Assembly (NCBI RefSeq): GCF_016097555.1
Contig: NC_054704.1
Location: forward strand, 26,166,236-26,230,235
Length of the DNA: 64,000 bases
Direction: 5' to 3'
DNA from: Gigantopelta aegis
Taxonomy: Eukaryota > Mollusca > Gastropoda > Neomphalida > Peltospiridae
In this document: positions 50,643 to 63,700 of the stretch, piece after piece
Layout of the letters: the number at the start of each line of letters is the position of its first letter
Position numbering within the stretch: position 1 is the first letter of the stretch
Program-made: the position numbers and the translations under genes
The notes under the pieces: generated by a model
Told to the model about the DNA's origin: nothing
What the model saw: only the letters and a program-made list of their open reading frames with translations
Databases searched by the model: none

Positions 50643-51162
50643 AGGTTTGTAAATATCCCTCCCCTTTTCCATCTTTTCTTAAAATCCTGGTACCCAATTA
50701 AAAACAGATAACAAAGAGTCAAAACAAAATTGATGAAATTTTATTCAATATCTGTACAGTGATAAAATGGCGGTGAGTGTATATAAAATGTACAGTGACT
50801 TACACTGTTGTTCAATATTGTGTAGTGTACAAATGAGATGCATATTTATTTCAATAAATAAATTCAAAGAACCATTCAGGCAACTACATATATAATACAT
50901 ACAAACATGCAGGAAGCGTGCATAAAACAAAAATGTTATTTTTTTTAACATTCAACCTGCAGCATTCAAATAAATTCATTTAGACTAATTTTAACTGCTA
51001 CACTTAAACATGCACAAAGAAAATGCACAACCTGCAACTATGACTTCATTGCATACAAGATATGCAGGTGGGGAAAAAACAACACCCACCCACCCTCAAA
51101 AAACCCCTCAAAAACCCTATAAAATCTGTTGATCAGTCACCTAATGGAGCATTAAAATGCGG

Positions 51163-51376
51163 CTTCTTAAGACAGGTGACCATTTAAGACAAGTGATAAT
51201 TTAAATACAGGTCAATATACACTATATTATCAATTTATTTCTGAGAACATAAAGGTGGCCTTTATAACTAATCATTGGTTAATGCTTAACCGTATATTAT
51301 TATTGGAACTCTGGGAGAATAGTAAGACAGGTGACCACTTTACAGAGGTAACCATTTAAGCAGATCTGACTGTACA
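51163..51376. mobile_element. Short Tigger-like derivative
   Basis: 'taagacaggtgaccattt', 'gtggcctttataact' and 'cagatctgactgta' echo the ends of 19399-20502 ('ggtgaccgtt', 'ttcgactgta'). A degenerate non-autonomous relative. Confidence 0.5.
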
Positions 51377-51817
51377 CATTCCAACCAACTTAAATAATAG
51401 GCAGAATGTCTATCTCAGATGACTGGATAATAATTTCTTTTAAAAACTAACAGAATAACATTCCAGATGTATTAATACTTTAAAGACATATATACTTTAA
51501 AACCAGTGTTTCCCCAACAGGGGCATTTTGAAATTCAATAGGGTGGATAGGTGGGGGTAAACTTTTGGGGAGGTAGTAGTAGACATTTAGAAAGAAACGA
51601 TGGTGTTAAAATAAGATTACATATGGCACTTAAATTATTGTTAACACATACTGTGTAAATAGGTTTTGTAGCAAAAACAGAAGGAAACACCCCCCACATG
51701 AAAACACAATCAAATAACCCACCAAACTAAATGCATGTCATTTAATATCTGAAGGGTAGTGTCAGCTCTTTTTGTTTATCTAAGGTGGCTACTGGAGCCG
51801 TTACATTGTCAATCCTA

Positions 51818-52085
51818 TCTGGCCTCGGTGGCGCAGTGGTTAAGCCATTGGACTAGAGGCTGGTAGGTACAGGGTTCGCAGCCCGGTACCAGCTCCAACC
51901 CTGAGCAAGTTCTTAAGGGCTCAATGGGTAAGGCCACTACACCTTCTTCTCTCTCACTAATAACTAACCAACTAACAACTAACCCACTGTCGTGGAAAGA
52001 CAGCCAGATTGCTGAGGTGTGTGCCCAGGACAGCGTGCTTGAACCTTAATTGGATATAATCATGAAAATAAGTTGAATGAATCAT
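51818..52085 (+). mobile_element. tRNA-derived SINE (second type)
   Basis: Head 'tggcgcagtggttaagcc' (A box) and 'gggttcgcagccc' (B box) are followed by 'tgagcaagttcttaaggg', 'gtcgtggaaagacagcc' and the tail 'cttgaaccttaattggat'. The Pol III boxes are close to consensus. Not a functional tRNA because of the long body and unpaired stems. Confidence 0.85.
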
Positions 52086-52612
52086 ATCTGGGAATAATTA
52101 GGGGGAATGGGAGGTGGCTGCTTGGAGAAAGACTGGGAAACACTGGATTAAACTAAATTCATTTGAAACTGATATCATCATTTAGCTACTACTGTGTCAG
52201 ATCCGTGCCACATGCTAAAATAAACAAACATTAGGCTATGAATTCGATCTGGTTGAGATGGATAATTTGATGAGACAGATCCTGGTGTAGACAGAATGCA
52301 CTGAACATGTACATATGTACATATGAGTAACAAAAAACCCAAACAAAACAATGGCATTTATACTATTATAGCAAAGTATTCCAATCCAATCCAAACATTC
52401 CAACATTGCAAACATAGAGCAATCCACAGAGTATCAGCACTCTCCGAGTTCAATAATTTTAATTTGCATAGACAAATATAACAACATCTCTTGTGTTTCA
52501 AATTACTATAGAAAAAAAAAATCCCCAGAAAAAAAATCAAATGGCATTGTAGCTCATCACAGCAAGTAGGAAGCAAACTTATGTTCACAACACCTTGTAC
52601 ATTCATATTTCT

Positions 52613-53200
52613 AAGGTCGACGAAAGTCACTTTTCGGACCCTTGTTTTAGCTTTGTACACAATAAATAAAACATATCCAACATTAATTTTTTGATATGAT
52701 ATATTTGACAAAAGGTACTTTTAATTTTTTTCATCTTTTAAAAGTTAAAATTAATATTTTGTCCAGAATTATGAAAAATAAAAATATACCGACCTGTAAA
52801 CAGCGTTGTCTGCTTGTTATAGAAATTTGACAGGGGTCAGGGTTAATAGACCAGTTTTTATTTTAATGTGGCAAAGCATTGTAATAATATAGCTAATTTT
52901 AAATTTGAATGATGTCAGTATTCCAATGACGTCACTTTGCATCTCCTTACAATAACCATAAACTGGGTAAATGACGTTTCCGTTTTAAGAATGCTGGAAA
53001 ACTTCCAATGCAAAATTGCTATTGAAATTATTTTTTTTGAACATTACTAGTGCACCTGAATGTGTTTGAAGAACATTTTGTGATTAAAAAATTGTACCTT
53101 TTACGAAATATGGATTTCAAGTGAAATTATAGTATGATATGCTATATTTATTGTGTACAATGTCAAAACAAGGGTGCGAAAAGTGACAGTCGTCGACTTT
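52613..53200. mobile_element. Foldback MITE with AAGTCGACGA ends
   Basis: Left 'aaggtcgacgaaagtcactt' and right 'agtgacagtcgtcgacttt' pair, and the arms go on for over 60 bases ('acccttgtttt', 'tgtacacaataaat' and complements). 588 bp; the minus-strand open frame at 52358-52711 overlaps it and is accidental. Confidence 0.8.
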
Positions 53201-55315
53201 AGTCCTTTTGTTATTTACAGAGATGAAAGTGGGACATGAAAAAAAGAAATTCCAGAAATTTTAATCGGAGTGGTTTTGAGTACTGAGATTGGCCTTAGGG
53301 TTAGGGTTGCACAACAGTCTAAAATGATGAATGTATGAATGAATGATTCAGAATGTATGCAAGGTACCAGATCCTAAGTTTTGATGGAGAATATGGAAAA
53401 CTTTGGATGAATGGCAAAAAACTCAGAAGCACTGTACAGTGGAAATCCGGAACACTCTCATCTCTGTATTTATTAAAGAACTAAATCCAACTCTGAACTC
53501 AAGATCTTATTTCCACATCAACTTTGTCTGAATAATTCAGATATGATCCAATGCTATTACATATTCAGACAACTACTGAGAAAAACAGTCATTCTGTTCT
53601 GATTGGTCCAATAGAAGGTCATCTTGACATGTGATAACATTGGTTTTGGTGAGATCCACTGATGAAAACTTAAAGTCCATGCAGCCAGTAAGATCTAATT
53701 TCTATTACTGGGTACATTCTTGCAAAACCATAAATAATGTTGTAGTATCTTGGAACTATTTCTAGAAAATTAAAAATAGACAAACATTGTTGTGCCTGCG
53801 GTACTTAAGTCACCATTTCAACATCTTATTAGAAATTAAAAGACATTCTATCATATTGTAAAGAATAGAATAAAAATGTCCAACATTTGTATTCAGTATG
53901 AACCAGTCACTTTAACTGAGAATTATATATTTAAAAAATATAATAATAATAATAATAATAATAATTTTATTTTTATGAATAGATGTCTTAACATACAGGG
54001 ACTATTTGTCATTTATAAGCATGCATTTTATTACTATAAAGAAAAGCAAGAATAATATTTGACAATTTAAATGAAAAAAAAGTGGCTTATTTATTCCTTC
54101 ATTTGATACAAAAAAAGATAGTAATTATGTCAACCACTAATGACAATGTTTCTCAAAAGTCAAGAATAATACCGGTACTAGGCTATCTGTAAATAAAACT
54201 TAGCTGTTATCTGAGATAACATTTATGCAATGTGACAATAGTAAGCCATTTTGTTTTTAACATCATGGAGGTGGTGATCATCAAGGTGGTGAAATAAAGA
54301 AAAACATAGCTGATAAAAAAAATAACAAAATCAATATTACAAACCAGTTTACACAAAATAATTCTGTCTTACAGTAAATATAACTTAGAAGTAGTGTATT
54401 TGATTTAAAAACAAAACAAAACAACCCATCTGTTAATAAGGCAAAACCTTGGTTATTAACACCTATTAAATGCACTCCAAGCATTTCTTGTAATACTTTG
54501 CATAACAACAACCGGTACCAAGACACTCATTACTCAAGTTATGTAACATGACAATTATAGTGCTTAATCTAGTTTAAGTGTTCATCTGTATACAGTTAAA
54601 ATTTAAGACCATGTTTTTATCAATACAAACTGAAATATAAGGCAACAAGAGCAGTAATATTACTTCACCCAAGTAACAGTATGTTTCAATTTTGCATATA
54701 ACCCCCCAAAAACATACATTTTAAATGACTGTTGACTACAGTAAAACATCTTTCAAATTAAATCCAACTACAAACCGAGATTGTGTAAGCAGCTATAACA
54801 TCTATAGTTTTATCAATATATATAATATATGAGTTTATGGCAGTACAATTAAACATAAAAACAGTGCAGCACATTTTGATTCATTTTTGAATCACATTAC
54901 ATTTTGTGTTTTTGTTAAATTTTCAACAAGAAATAATTATATTCTCAGAACAATTACATACCCTGATACTTCTTAACAAAACAAAATAATTTTCTGATCT
55001 AGGAGATTTTTAAAATTAATAATTAATATAATTTTCAGATTGAAATGATAATTTTATTAATAATTAAGAACAAATTTAGTTCAAGATGATTTCCAGAATC
55101 TTTTATTAATAATTAAAACAAATTTGAGAATCAAGTAATATAACTAAGATCAAATTTAGGTACAGGCAAATACGTTAGATTCAGTTGATGTATTTTATTT
55201 TAATAATGAAGATCAACTTTAGGTTACGGTAATTTATTTTACCAGTAACAAGGATGAATTTCAAATTCCAAGTGATATCATTTATCAACAATGTGTAGTT
55301 TTTAATTATAAAATA

Positions 55316-55353
<38 letters not shown>

Positions 55354-55853
55354 TAATAAAACCCATATAAGATACTGTAGACGAGAGCTTTTCTTAATTT
55401 TATTTGAAGCAAAACATGCAACACTCATCTGCTGACATATTTAAAAAGCACATCATACATCTATAATATAACATTACAAATATGATTTTGAAATTTACAT
55501 CAAGTGCTACTGGGCTTAGTTAACTTATTAGCTAGCTGCTATGTGATTAAATTTTAACCTGAAATAAAATTAATGAATTGTGTTTCAAGATTGTATGAGG
55601 TAGAACTGTTTAATGATTCTGCTCATCTAGTAATCAAATATTTGTGTGGTAGAACACTTAGATAACAATTCAATTAGCATTAAGAAACCTATTGCTTATT
55701 TTAAATTTTGTTTACAAAGCATTGAACCAGTACTAAATGTATGATGACTATTATACTGCTTCAGAAAATGATTTGCTTTTAAGCTCTAATTGAAGTTAAA
55801 AACCCCAAATAGTTTGTTACCTAATGAAGAGCGTTACTTGAACAAAGATAAAT
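53201..55853. other. Intergenic, AT-rich, microsatellites only
   Basis: (AAT)n at 53941-53963 and 55318-55350. Several 'attaataattaa' stretches at 55010-55120. No supported gene. Confidence 0.5.
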
Positions 55854-56197
55854 CAGGGCTTCTAGATTATGGTAGCCCCACTCCCATGGCTAGTGATATT
55901 CAATGTTGGGCTAGTAAATAACTACTATTGCCATGCCCAACAGCTAGTGAATTGTTTTTTTTCAAATGCTGCATTTAAGTATTTTGTAAATATGAATATC
56001 CTGCCTCCAGCCTCACCCAAACCCCATCCCCCAATCTTAATGTTTTTAAAGTTCTTTAGGTGACGTATCTGATTATTACTATTAGTAAAATTGTATTAAC
56101 TTAAAGTAGGGCTAGTGAATTTGAAATCATGGCTAGTAAATTTTTTAAATCACTGATCCCATGGCTAATGGATTTTATAAAAATTCTACAAGCCCTG
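55854..56197. mobile_element. hAT-like MITE with CAGGGCTT ends
   Basis: Ends cagggcttctaga and ctacaagccctg, with target duplication gataaat at 55847-55853 and 56198-56204 (7-8 bp). Inside, 'atggctagtgat', 'ggctagtaa' and 'agctagtgaa' recur. 344 bp. Confidence 0.75.
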
Positions 56198-56209
56198 GAT
56201 AAATTAAAA

Positions 56210-59200
56210 ACATTATTGAAAAAAGTATGGGAATAATTTGACAGCATCAGTTTTCATGCACAAGCATTTAATTTTATAAAAGCAGAATGATACATTTAGT
56301 GTAGCGGTGGAATCCACGTACATATAAATTACACATATTAACCGTATGACTTTGAGCTTTAATAACAATGACAATTAGATACCGATTCTAAAAGCAACTT
56401 TCTGATGCAAATGCAGCAACAGTAATGATTGTCTGAAATTCTTTTATTTAATACATGCTCATAAAAACATACAACGACCGATTCATTATACAAAACATAG
56501 CCTGTGTCTACACTTCATAAAGCAAAGTGTTCAACAACTTTAACAGGTAAGTTACTCAATCACTTATGCCAAGTCATATCAATCTGTATAGGGACATTCC
56601 TGGTCAAAATCAATTACTTTCAGAAGTCGTCCTCTCATATTTCAAATGAAATCAATATAATAGTCATTGGGAAAATATCTGAGATACAGGTGTTTGAACT
56701 TATGGTTTTCATTAAGGATACCACTCATCTCTAAAAGCTGCAACATTTTTATTACTTATGTTTGAGACTTTTTTTTTAATGCTTTTTTTGTAGGTCTTGA
56801 ATGGTCAAATAAATGTTATTATAGCCAAACATTCAAATGTTAACCCTGCAAAGTAATAGTTTAACATTAATCTTTGACCATGACTTCCCAAAATATATTG
56901 TAACTGATGTTTTTCAAAAAATTTAATGAATGTAACTGGTGTAATTGTGAAGACTGTCTGCTTAGTGCATGTCTTCTCTAAAAGACTTTAATACAGGTAG
57001 AAAGTGTGCTGATCCATTAAATTCATCCCAGAATTACAAAAAGGAAAAACGTAAGAGATTAAAGAGAAGAACTTACTAACAAGAATCCACGTTTGGTGTT
57101 TATAAAACAGTACAAACTATACAGGCAAGCACTTGAGGTACTATCAAAAACAACTTGAACACCCAAACTTTGTATGACACCTGGTCCCAGCACAGCATTA
57201 AATTATAATGATAGTGAGTGTTCTGCTAAAGAAAGTCATGAACTTTATACATTAATAAGTCACCGTCTATTATTGGTGAATCCTCTTTAAAAAAAATACA
57301 AAAATATTGTGATAAAAATATTGTATAATAAAAATGAAAAATGAAGAGACTACATTGAAGAATAACTGATGTGTAAAACACCTCATATATCACTTGAATA
57401 CTTTCAGGAAATTATTACACAACTGAAGAAAACATTTCACACATCAGAAAAAAGATGTGAAAATGTCATTGCAGACACTTGTTTTAAAGAGTGGGAGAAT
57501 CAGGAAAACAGCAAATGTTTTTAAAACATATTTTATAGCACAGACAGAAAACCAGTTAGTTCAGTAGAAGGGTATTCTAGGTGATCCAAATCCCAAAAAT
57601 ATTTCAGTGAAGAAACAGTGAAGTTAATAAAAACATTTTATGTGAATGAAGACACAAGCCAAGTAATGCCTGGTACAAAAGACAACCGGTATGTGTCAAG
57701 TGATTGTGAATGACAAAAGACAATGCTTGCAAAAGCATATTATCCTTTGTAATTTGAAAGCAACGTGTCACCATTTCAAAGAAGAAAATCCCACAGTGAA
57801 AGTTGAAACTCAGTAAATTTGCTGAATTGTGTCCAAATCTGGATCATCTAAAAGTAGCTCTGTCTGTGTTTGCACCATTCATCAAAATGCTACACTAATA
57901 CCTATTAGCTCAAAGATAGCACAGCCTATAGAAAATAGTAACAGCCCTTTCAAACATTAGTCACCGTCTTGAACAACTTTGCTGTAAGCCTCTTTTCTTC
58001 AGAAATGCAATGGGTCTGCAGATACATCAGTTTTAGATGAAAGACTGTGGGAGGTATTTGATTGGCACATGATTGACATTGCTCAGTTCAAGAAATGGTT
58101 ATCAACAAACTGGTCAACACTAGACACAATGAAGAATAGTTGTGATGAATTCATCAGTCATCTTTGTCTTCTACGCCGTGACTTTATCAACCAGTTCACA
58201 GACAGAATAGTTTAGAGATATTCATGAATTGTTGAAGCCTAATCAAGTTGTGATCATTGGGGATTTTGCAGAGAATTATTCTTTCATGCTGCAAGAAGAT
58301 GTACAATCCTTTTATTGGAACAATTTTCAGGTAATCATGCACTCATTTGTCTGCTACTATCATGAACAAGTGAAGAAGAATTTTTTTTTTACTTCGCGGC
58401 TGGCTGTGTAGGGCAATATAAAAGCTGCAACAAATTTCTTAATCTGATACCACCAAAATGACAGGTATTGAGACCAATACACATTAAATACAGTTAAATA
58501 GATACTTTCCAGTTACATTTCATTATTTCTGAATATGGCAAGATGTCAAATGTTGATTTACAGATGGTCAAAATAGAAAAGAAAAACAGCAACAAACCTT
58601 TTTCAAGACAGTTAAGTGACAGCTTGTATTCAGCAACTACCTATTTTAAGCAGCCACTTTGTTTGGCTGCTTAAGATAGGTTTGATTGTATATCATTCAA
58701 GATAAAGTAAACTATTGAAGAGTGACCGTAAGGCTGACACACCGTCTCACACAATGTAATATAACCAGTGTTCTCGCTGCTCTGAGAACACCGATAACCC
58801 TCTCTGTTATGGGTTGTACAACTTGAAATTTTTAAATCATCTTTTACAATATACCAGGGTATACCCAGCAAGTTTTGAGAAAAATTTGTGATATATTTTG
58901 GGGGTCAAGGTCAAGTTGAACTATGTTTCTCAGGGTTGATTTTTTAAAAATGTTTGGCATACAATAAAACCAATTTAATGCTTCAAGACCTTTAAAAACA
59001 AATTTGATTTTTTTTCTTAACTTTATATTAATGTGTGTGTTACAACCTTTTGAAAATAGGTGGTTTTCTTAACACGGTCGAATTCAACTACCTGTATCTC
59101 AAAAAATAGTTGACTTAGAAGTCTAAAATTATGGTTCAAAGGTATCCTCGCTAACTACTATAAGAATAACAATTTCATTAAAAATCTGTGACAGGGTATC

Positions 59201-59750
59201 CTACAAGTGATTGATTTGACATGAAATGCCCCCATATGTCTGCTATTAATATCCAAATTAATAATGATAACCCACTTATGTTCTTTTCACAACAAAGTAC
59301 AGTAAATACACTTTAACAACTGGTACTGAATATGATTATTTAACATTTATCTAAAAAATTCATGCTTCAAGTTGCCTATTAAACACGTGAGAAAAAAATA
59401 CAGTGTTCTCAATTGCACAAAGTCATGGATGTAACAAAAGCATCGACAGGATGGAATTAATTTACCAAACACCTAATTTAAGGTGTGGAAAATAAGGAGT
59501 CCTCAGGATACGGGTATGATCTAGCTTTTTCCTATAGTTTCCACGATACTAAATTACTTTAGTTCTCTATGTTCACAAGTACAGAAACTCCATACTGATA
59601 GTACTGAACGTGTAATTAAACATTCCCATGAACACAGTGATGTATGGCAACATGAGACAGAAGGAAAGAAACATGACAGAGTGTGGTATAGATGTGAGGT
59701 ATGGGACTGTGGCCAATGCCATAAAAAGACCACATTCATTAAATCCATCT
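56210..59750. other. Intergenic, nothing recognised
   Basis: 3.5 kb of AT-rich sequence without clear repeats or ORFs on either strand. Possible distal 3'UTR or regulatory DNA of SH3RF; no direct sign. Confidence 0.45.
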
Positions 59751-59752
59751 GA

Positions 59753-59851
59753 GCTCTGTTTTACGAAGCAATCTAATATCACCGTACATGCATAACTAAC
59801 TAATGCACTTAAGATGATCTTAACACTAAGATCGCTTCGTAAAACCAGGCC
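59753..59851. mobile_element. Foldback MITE with TTTTACGAAGC ends
   Basis: 'ctctgttttacgaagcaatc' pairs with 'gatcgcttcgtaaaaccagg'. 99 bp, related in style to 50043-50642 (both contain 'aagc.atctta'). Confidence 0.7.
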
Positions 59852-60331
59852 CTAAAATACACCAAAACAAGTTTTGTCCATTATTTTCAGATACTTTGAT
59901 GAATAGTTTGAAATCTTAACACCTCAGTAAAAATCTGAACAGGTACTTAGCATCTCAACAAGCTGTTAAATTATTCATGTTAACAAACCATTAAATTTAC
60001 ATTAAGGAGTGATAAAATGAAGATATTCTTAACCTAATTTTTAATGATAAACAGTATACGTTCCATCAAAGCACAATTTTTTTTTAAAGTGATTTCATGT
60101 GTGAATCAATATAGCAAAGAACTGTCAATGCAATTTTTACATCAAAACTAATATAAAGCATCATGCCACCACTGACTTCAGTATAACATAACTAATTGGC
60201 TGTATGAAACTTTATATTATTTGAAGAAGATTTTTGATCATATGCAAAAGTATTCCTTAAAATAAACCTTTGATTTTGAAATTCATCATAATTATAATTA
60301 GCTAAAAAAATTCAGGAACTAAGAAATATAC

Positions 60332-60337
60332 TTTATT
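60332..60337 (-). other. SH3RF1: Candidate SH3RF polyadenylation signal
   Basis: AATAAA on the minus strand about 265 bp after the stop. Other AATAAA sites lie further on, the most distal striking one near 50738-50743, so the 3'UTR length is open. Confidence 0.35.
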
Positions 60338-60599
60338 GGAATTATGGACTTATCATTCTTCCATTTCCACTCAGTACTTTGTCAGACTTAGGCACTGACA
60401 ATGGTCACCTACCTTTTTCAATTCCTCGAAACCATGTTGTACTATTAATACTTTTATTCCCTTTCTACATCAGCTCACCCTCTCTATTTTGTCTGGGCAC
60501 AGCCCCTTTCAATTTTCTAGATATTTTTACAGCTTAACAAAAAAATGCACTGAGAATGTGCCTGATGCCATTCTGAGTATTTTCAAATCAAACGAGAAT

Positions 60600-60771
60600 C
60601 TACTCCATCTTCTCGACAAAGCTTCCCGGAAAGAGTCCAGTCTTCCCGCTCCGTACCAGCGTTCCTTTAAACCAGCCATCTTCCCGTTTCTTGTGTACGT
60701 ACACCAGATCTCCCGTCTGTAGTTCTAGTTCGTGGTCACTGTGTGGAGGATATGGCACAATACAACGATAC
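60600..60771 (-). CDS. SH3RF1: SH3RF last exon, C-terminal SH3 domain
   Basis: 56 codons, almost all SH3, with ligand-site residues visible: Y in PYPP, acidic RT loop (SDHELEL), W in DGWFKG and P in LFPGSF. Acceptor tttttttag; stop TAG at 60600-60602 after FVEKME. Confidence 0.95.
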
Positions 60772-63700
60772 CTAAAAAAAGAAGAAGATTGAGGGAGTTT
60801 TGTAAATATTTGAAGTAGAAAAACTAATGACAATGAAATAAACAAGCATTCTAAAGAGTATTACTAAAGTAATACATGTCAGCTACCTGGTCCAACAAAT
60901 TTTTGTATCTAAATTCAAGATATAATTTTTTCTCATCCTCAGGTATATAAGACAGAGCTACCCCATTAAAGAAAGCTATATAAGAAATTTCTATCGTACA
61001 TGGGATATCACATGCTTGCGTTTAACATGACATCGTTGGTAATATGTGACGTCATATTAATATGAGATGGTGGTGACGTGAGGTCATTAAACAGTTTTAA
61101 ATTAATATTTTGTTGTTAAAATCTTCATTTTAAAAGATATTTATTAAATTTGTAGTGTTACATTTAACACATGAAACAAACATGGTAAATACGATAAGAG
61201 TAGTTTATTTATGATAAAAATTGTCAAATAAAAAGTTACTTGTTCAGCCATCTTTTTCTGTTCATGTGAAATAATGCTTTATTTACCAAATGAAAAAAAG
61301 AAAGAAATGTTTTATTTAACAACGCACTCAACACATTTTATTTACGGTTATATGGCGTCAGACATATGGTTAAGGACCACACAGATTTTGAGAGGAAACC
61401 CGCTGTCACCACTTCATGAGCTAATCTTTCTGTTTAGCAGCATGGGATCTTTTATTTGCACTTCCCACAGGCAGGATAGCACAAACCATGGCCTTTGTTG
61501 AACCAGTTATGGATCACTGGTCGGTGCAAGTGGTTTACACCTACCCACTGAGCCTTGCGGAGCACTTACTCAGGGTTTGGAGTCAGTATCTGGATTAAAA
61601 ATCCCATACCTCGACTGGGATCCGAACCCAGTACCTACCAGCCCAATCTAATTAAAATTCGCTCCACTATTACATGTGGATCTAACAGCAGCCAGTTGGA
61701 GCTCATGTCCACCAATCAAAACCTTACTTGCAGAATCATTCCAGTGATTTAAAAATAATTTTAAAACATTCCGAATTATCTTGAGGGTATACGACATGTT
61801 TCGTGTGAGTTACGAATGCCGTAAAACATGTTTTATTTTATAAAATAAATAATTTGTAATGTAAAACTGAAGACTGATTTAGTTTTTTGTTTGTTTTAAT
61901 AAATAAATAATTTGTAATGTAAAATTGAAGACTGATGACCCATCCCGTACGTATTGGTATGGTTCGCTGTACTGCGGCCACTAAAATAGACTCACCTGAT
62001 ATTTTTAGAATTTGTATGCTCCCAAATAACATTATAAAAGGCGAAGTGTGATTGGTCAATATTTAAATTATTATTTACAGACGAAATGTTACCTGGACAT
62101 TGGAGTCTACGCAGTGTTGTTAGCAATCTGATTAAAATTAGTTCTACTGGTCTAAATAAGGCATTCATAATTCACATGAAACATGTCGTATACCCTCAGG
62201 ATAATTTGGAATGTTTTCAAATTATTTTCAAATCACTGGCATGATTCTGCAAGTAAGGTTTTGATTGGTGGACATGAGCTCCAACTGGCTGCTGTTAGAT
62301 CCACATATGATGGGAGTCTTGTCAAACATCTGTAACTCCACATATACACAATTTAAAAAAAAAAAAAAAAAAAATTCAGATGTGGGATACACGGACAGAT
62401 TGATAAATGGAAATAAAACATACAGTCCCCTTCAGTTGGACTTATAGGGGACTAATAAGTTCTTTATTTTATGAGGCTCTACCTCAAAATGTAGGCAGTA
62501 GTCTATGCTGAAATTTTGCAAGTCATTTTGTGTCCCCAAAATATTTAGCAATATTTGTAATATTTTACCGCAGGATCCCCATTCCCTATCCCCCGAAAAC
62601 AAAACCCAACAACAACATAAGCTAACATTAAATTAAAGTATCATAAATATAGATGTATAAAATGAAAAATTTACATTTAGACTTGGCTATTAGATGAGAT
62701 AAGAAAAACATAACAGAGGTAAAGATAGGATTAACATTATTTGCATTAAAAAAAGGTGAGATCTATCCAAACCCCAGTCCTACACTATGTAAAATCGTCC
62801 TACACTATGTAAAATTATGCCAACAGCTGCAAGCTGATACATACTTTTCTCTCTGAAGAGGTTTCGGCCTCATGGGTTTGGCCGACTGTGGTGGCGAAGA
62901 CGAAGAGTCAAAAGATCCAGTCTTTTTGTGTGGACTATCACCCTGTGCTCCAGCACCAGCATCAGATGGGTATGACCCAGACCTACAAAACAGTACATGG
63001 AATATAAATATATAAGGTTTAAAAAACTCACTGTTCAAAGCAAATGTTTTTCTTTTAAAAACATATATACCCATGAAGTATAGGCTAAACTCCATTAGAA
63101 ACTTCACTTGCCACAGTCTAGACACACACACACACCCATAATATTCTACATACGCAGCTGGTAACCCATTATCACCATGTAAATAATGTCCTAAATTTAA
63201 TGTACAAAAAAAGAAGAAGTAAAATCAAAATTGTGCAAGAGCCAAGAATGGAAACATAAGAACACAAAGAATTTACCTGACATGACTGACCGATACATCA
63301 GTCAAGGCATCAATGTCTCCACCCGGTGATTTCGACTTCTTAGCTTTCCCTGCCAGCAGCTTCACCAAACTCTTCTTCTCTTTATCCTTCTTCTCCTTCT
63401 GTGGATAAAAATAAGTATGTTATACAGGACAGCATTTGAAAAAAAAATATATGAATAATGAATGTTTAACGACACTCCATCACAAAAATACACATCGCCT
63501 ATTGGGTGTCAAAAAAGGTAAATATATGGAAGCATTTGAAACAAGTATTTATCTGTTTATCCTGACAAGTGAAAATATGAGTAATGCTCAGACAAGCAGA
63601 ATGTACTTTAGTAGAAAATTACAGTAAATTGCATGCTAAGTAACTATTACTTTTTGCTATACTTCTGATTTAATCAATATCATATAACCATTCAATTAAT

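Noticed and set aside
51818..51892. tRNA gene
   Set aside because: Good Pol III boxes, but the sequence continues into a SINE body and tail; no complete cloverleaf.
52358..52711. 117-aa minus-strand ORF
   Set aside because: Overlaps a foldback MITE arm; Cys/Leu/Phe-rich composition typical of chance frames in AT-rich DNA.
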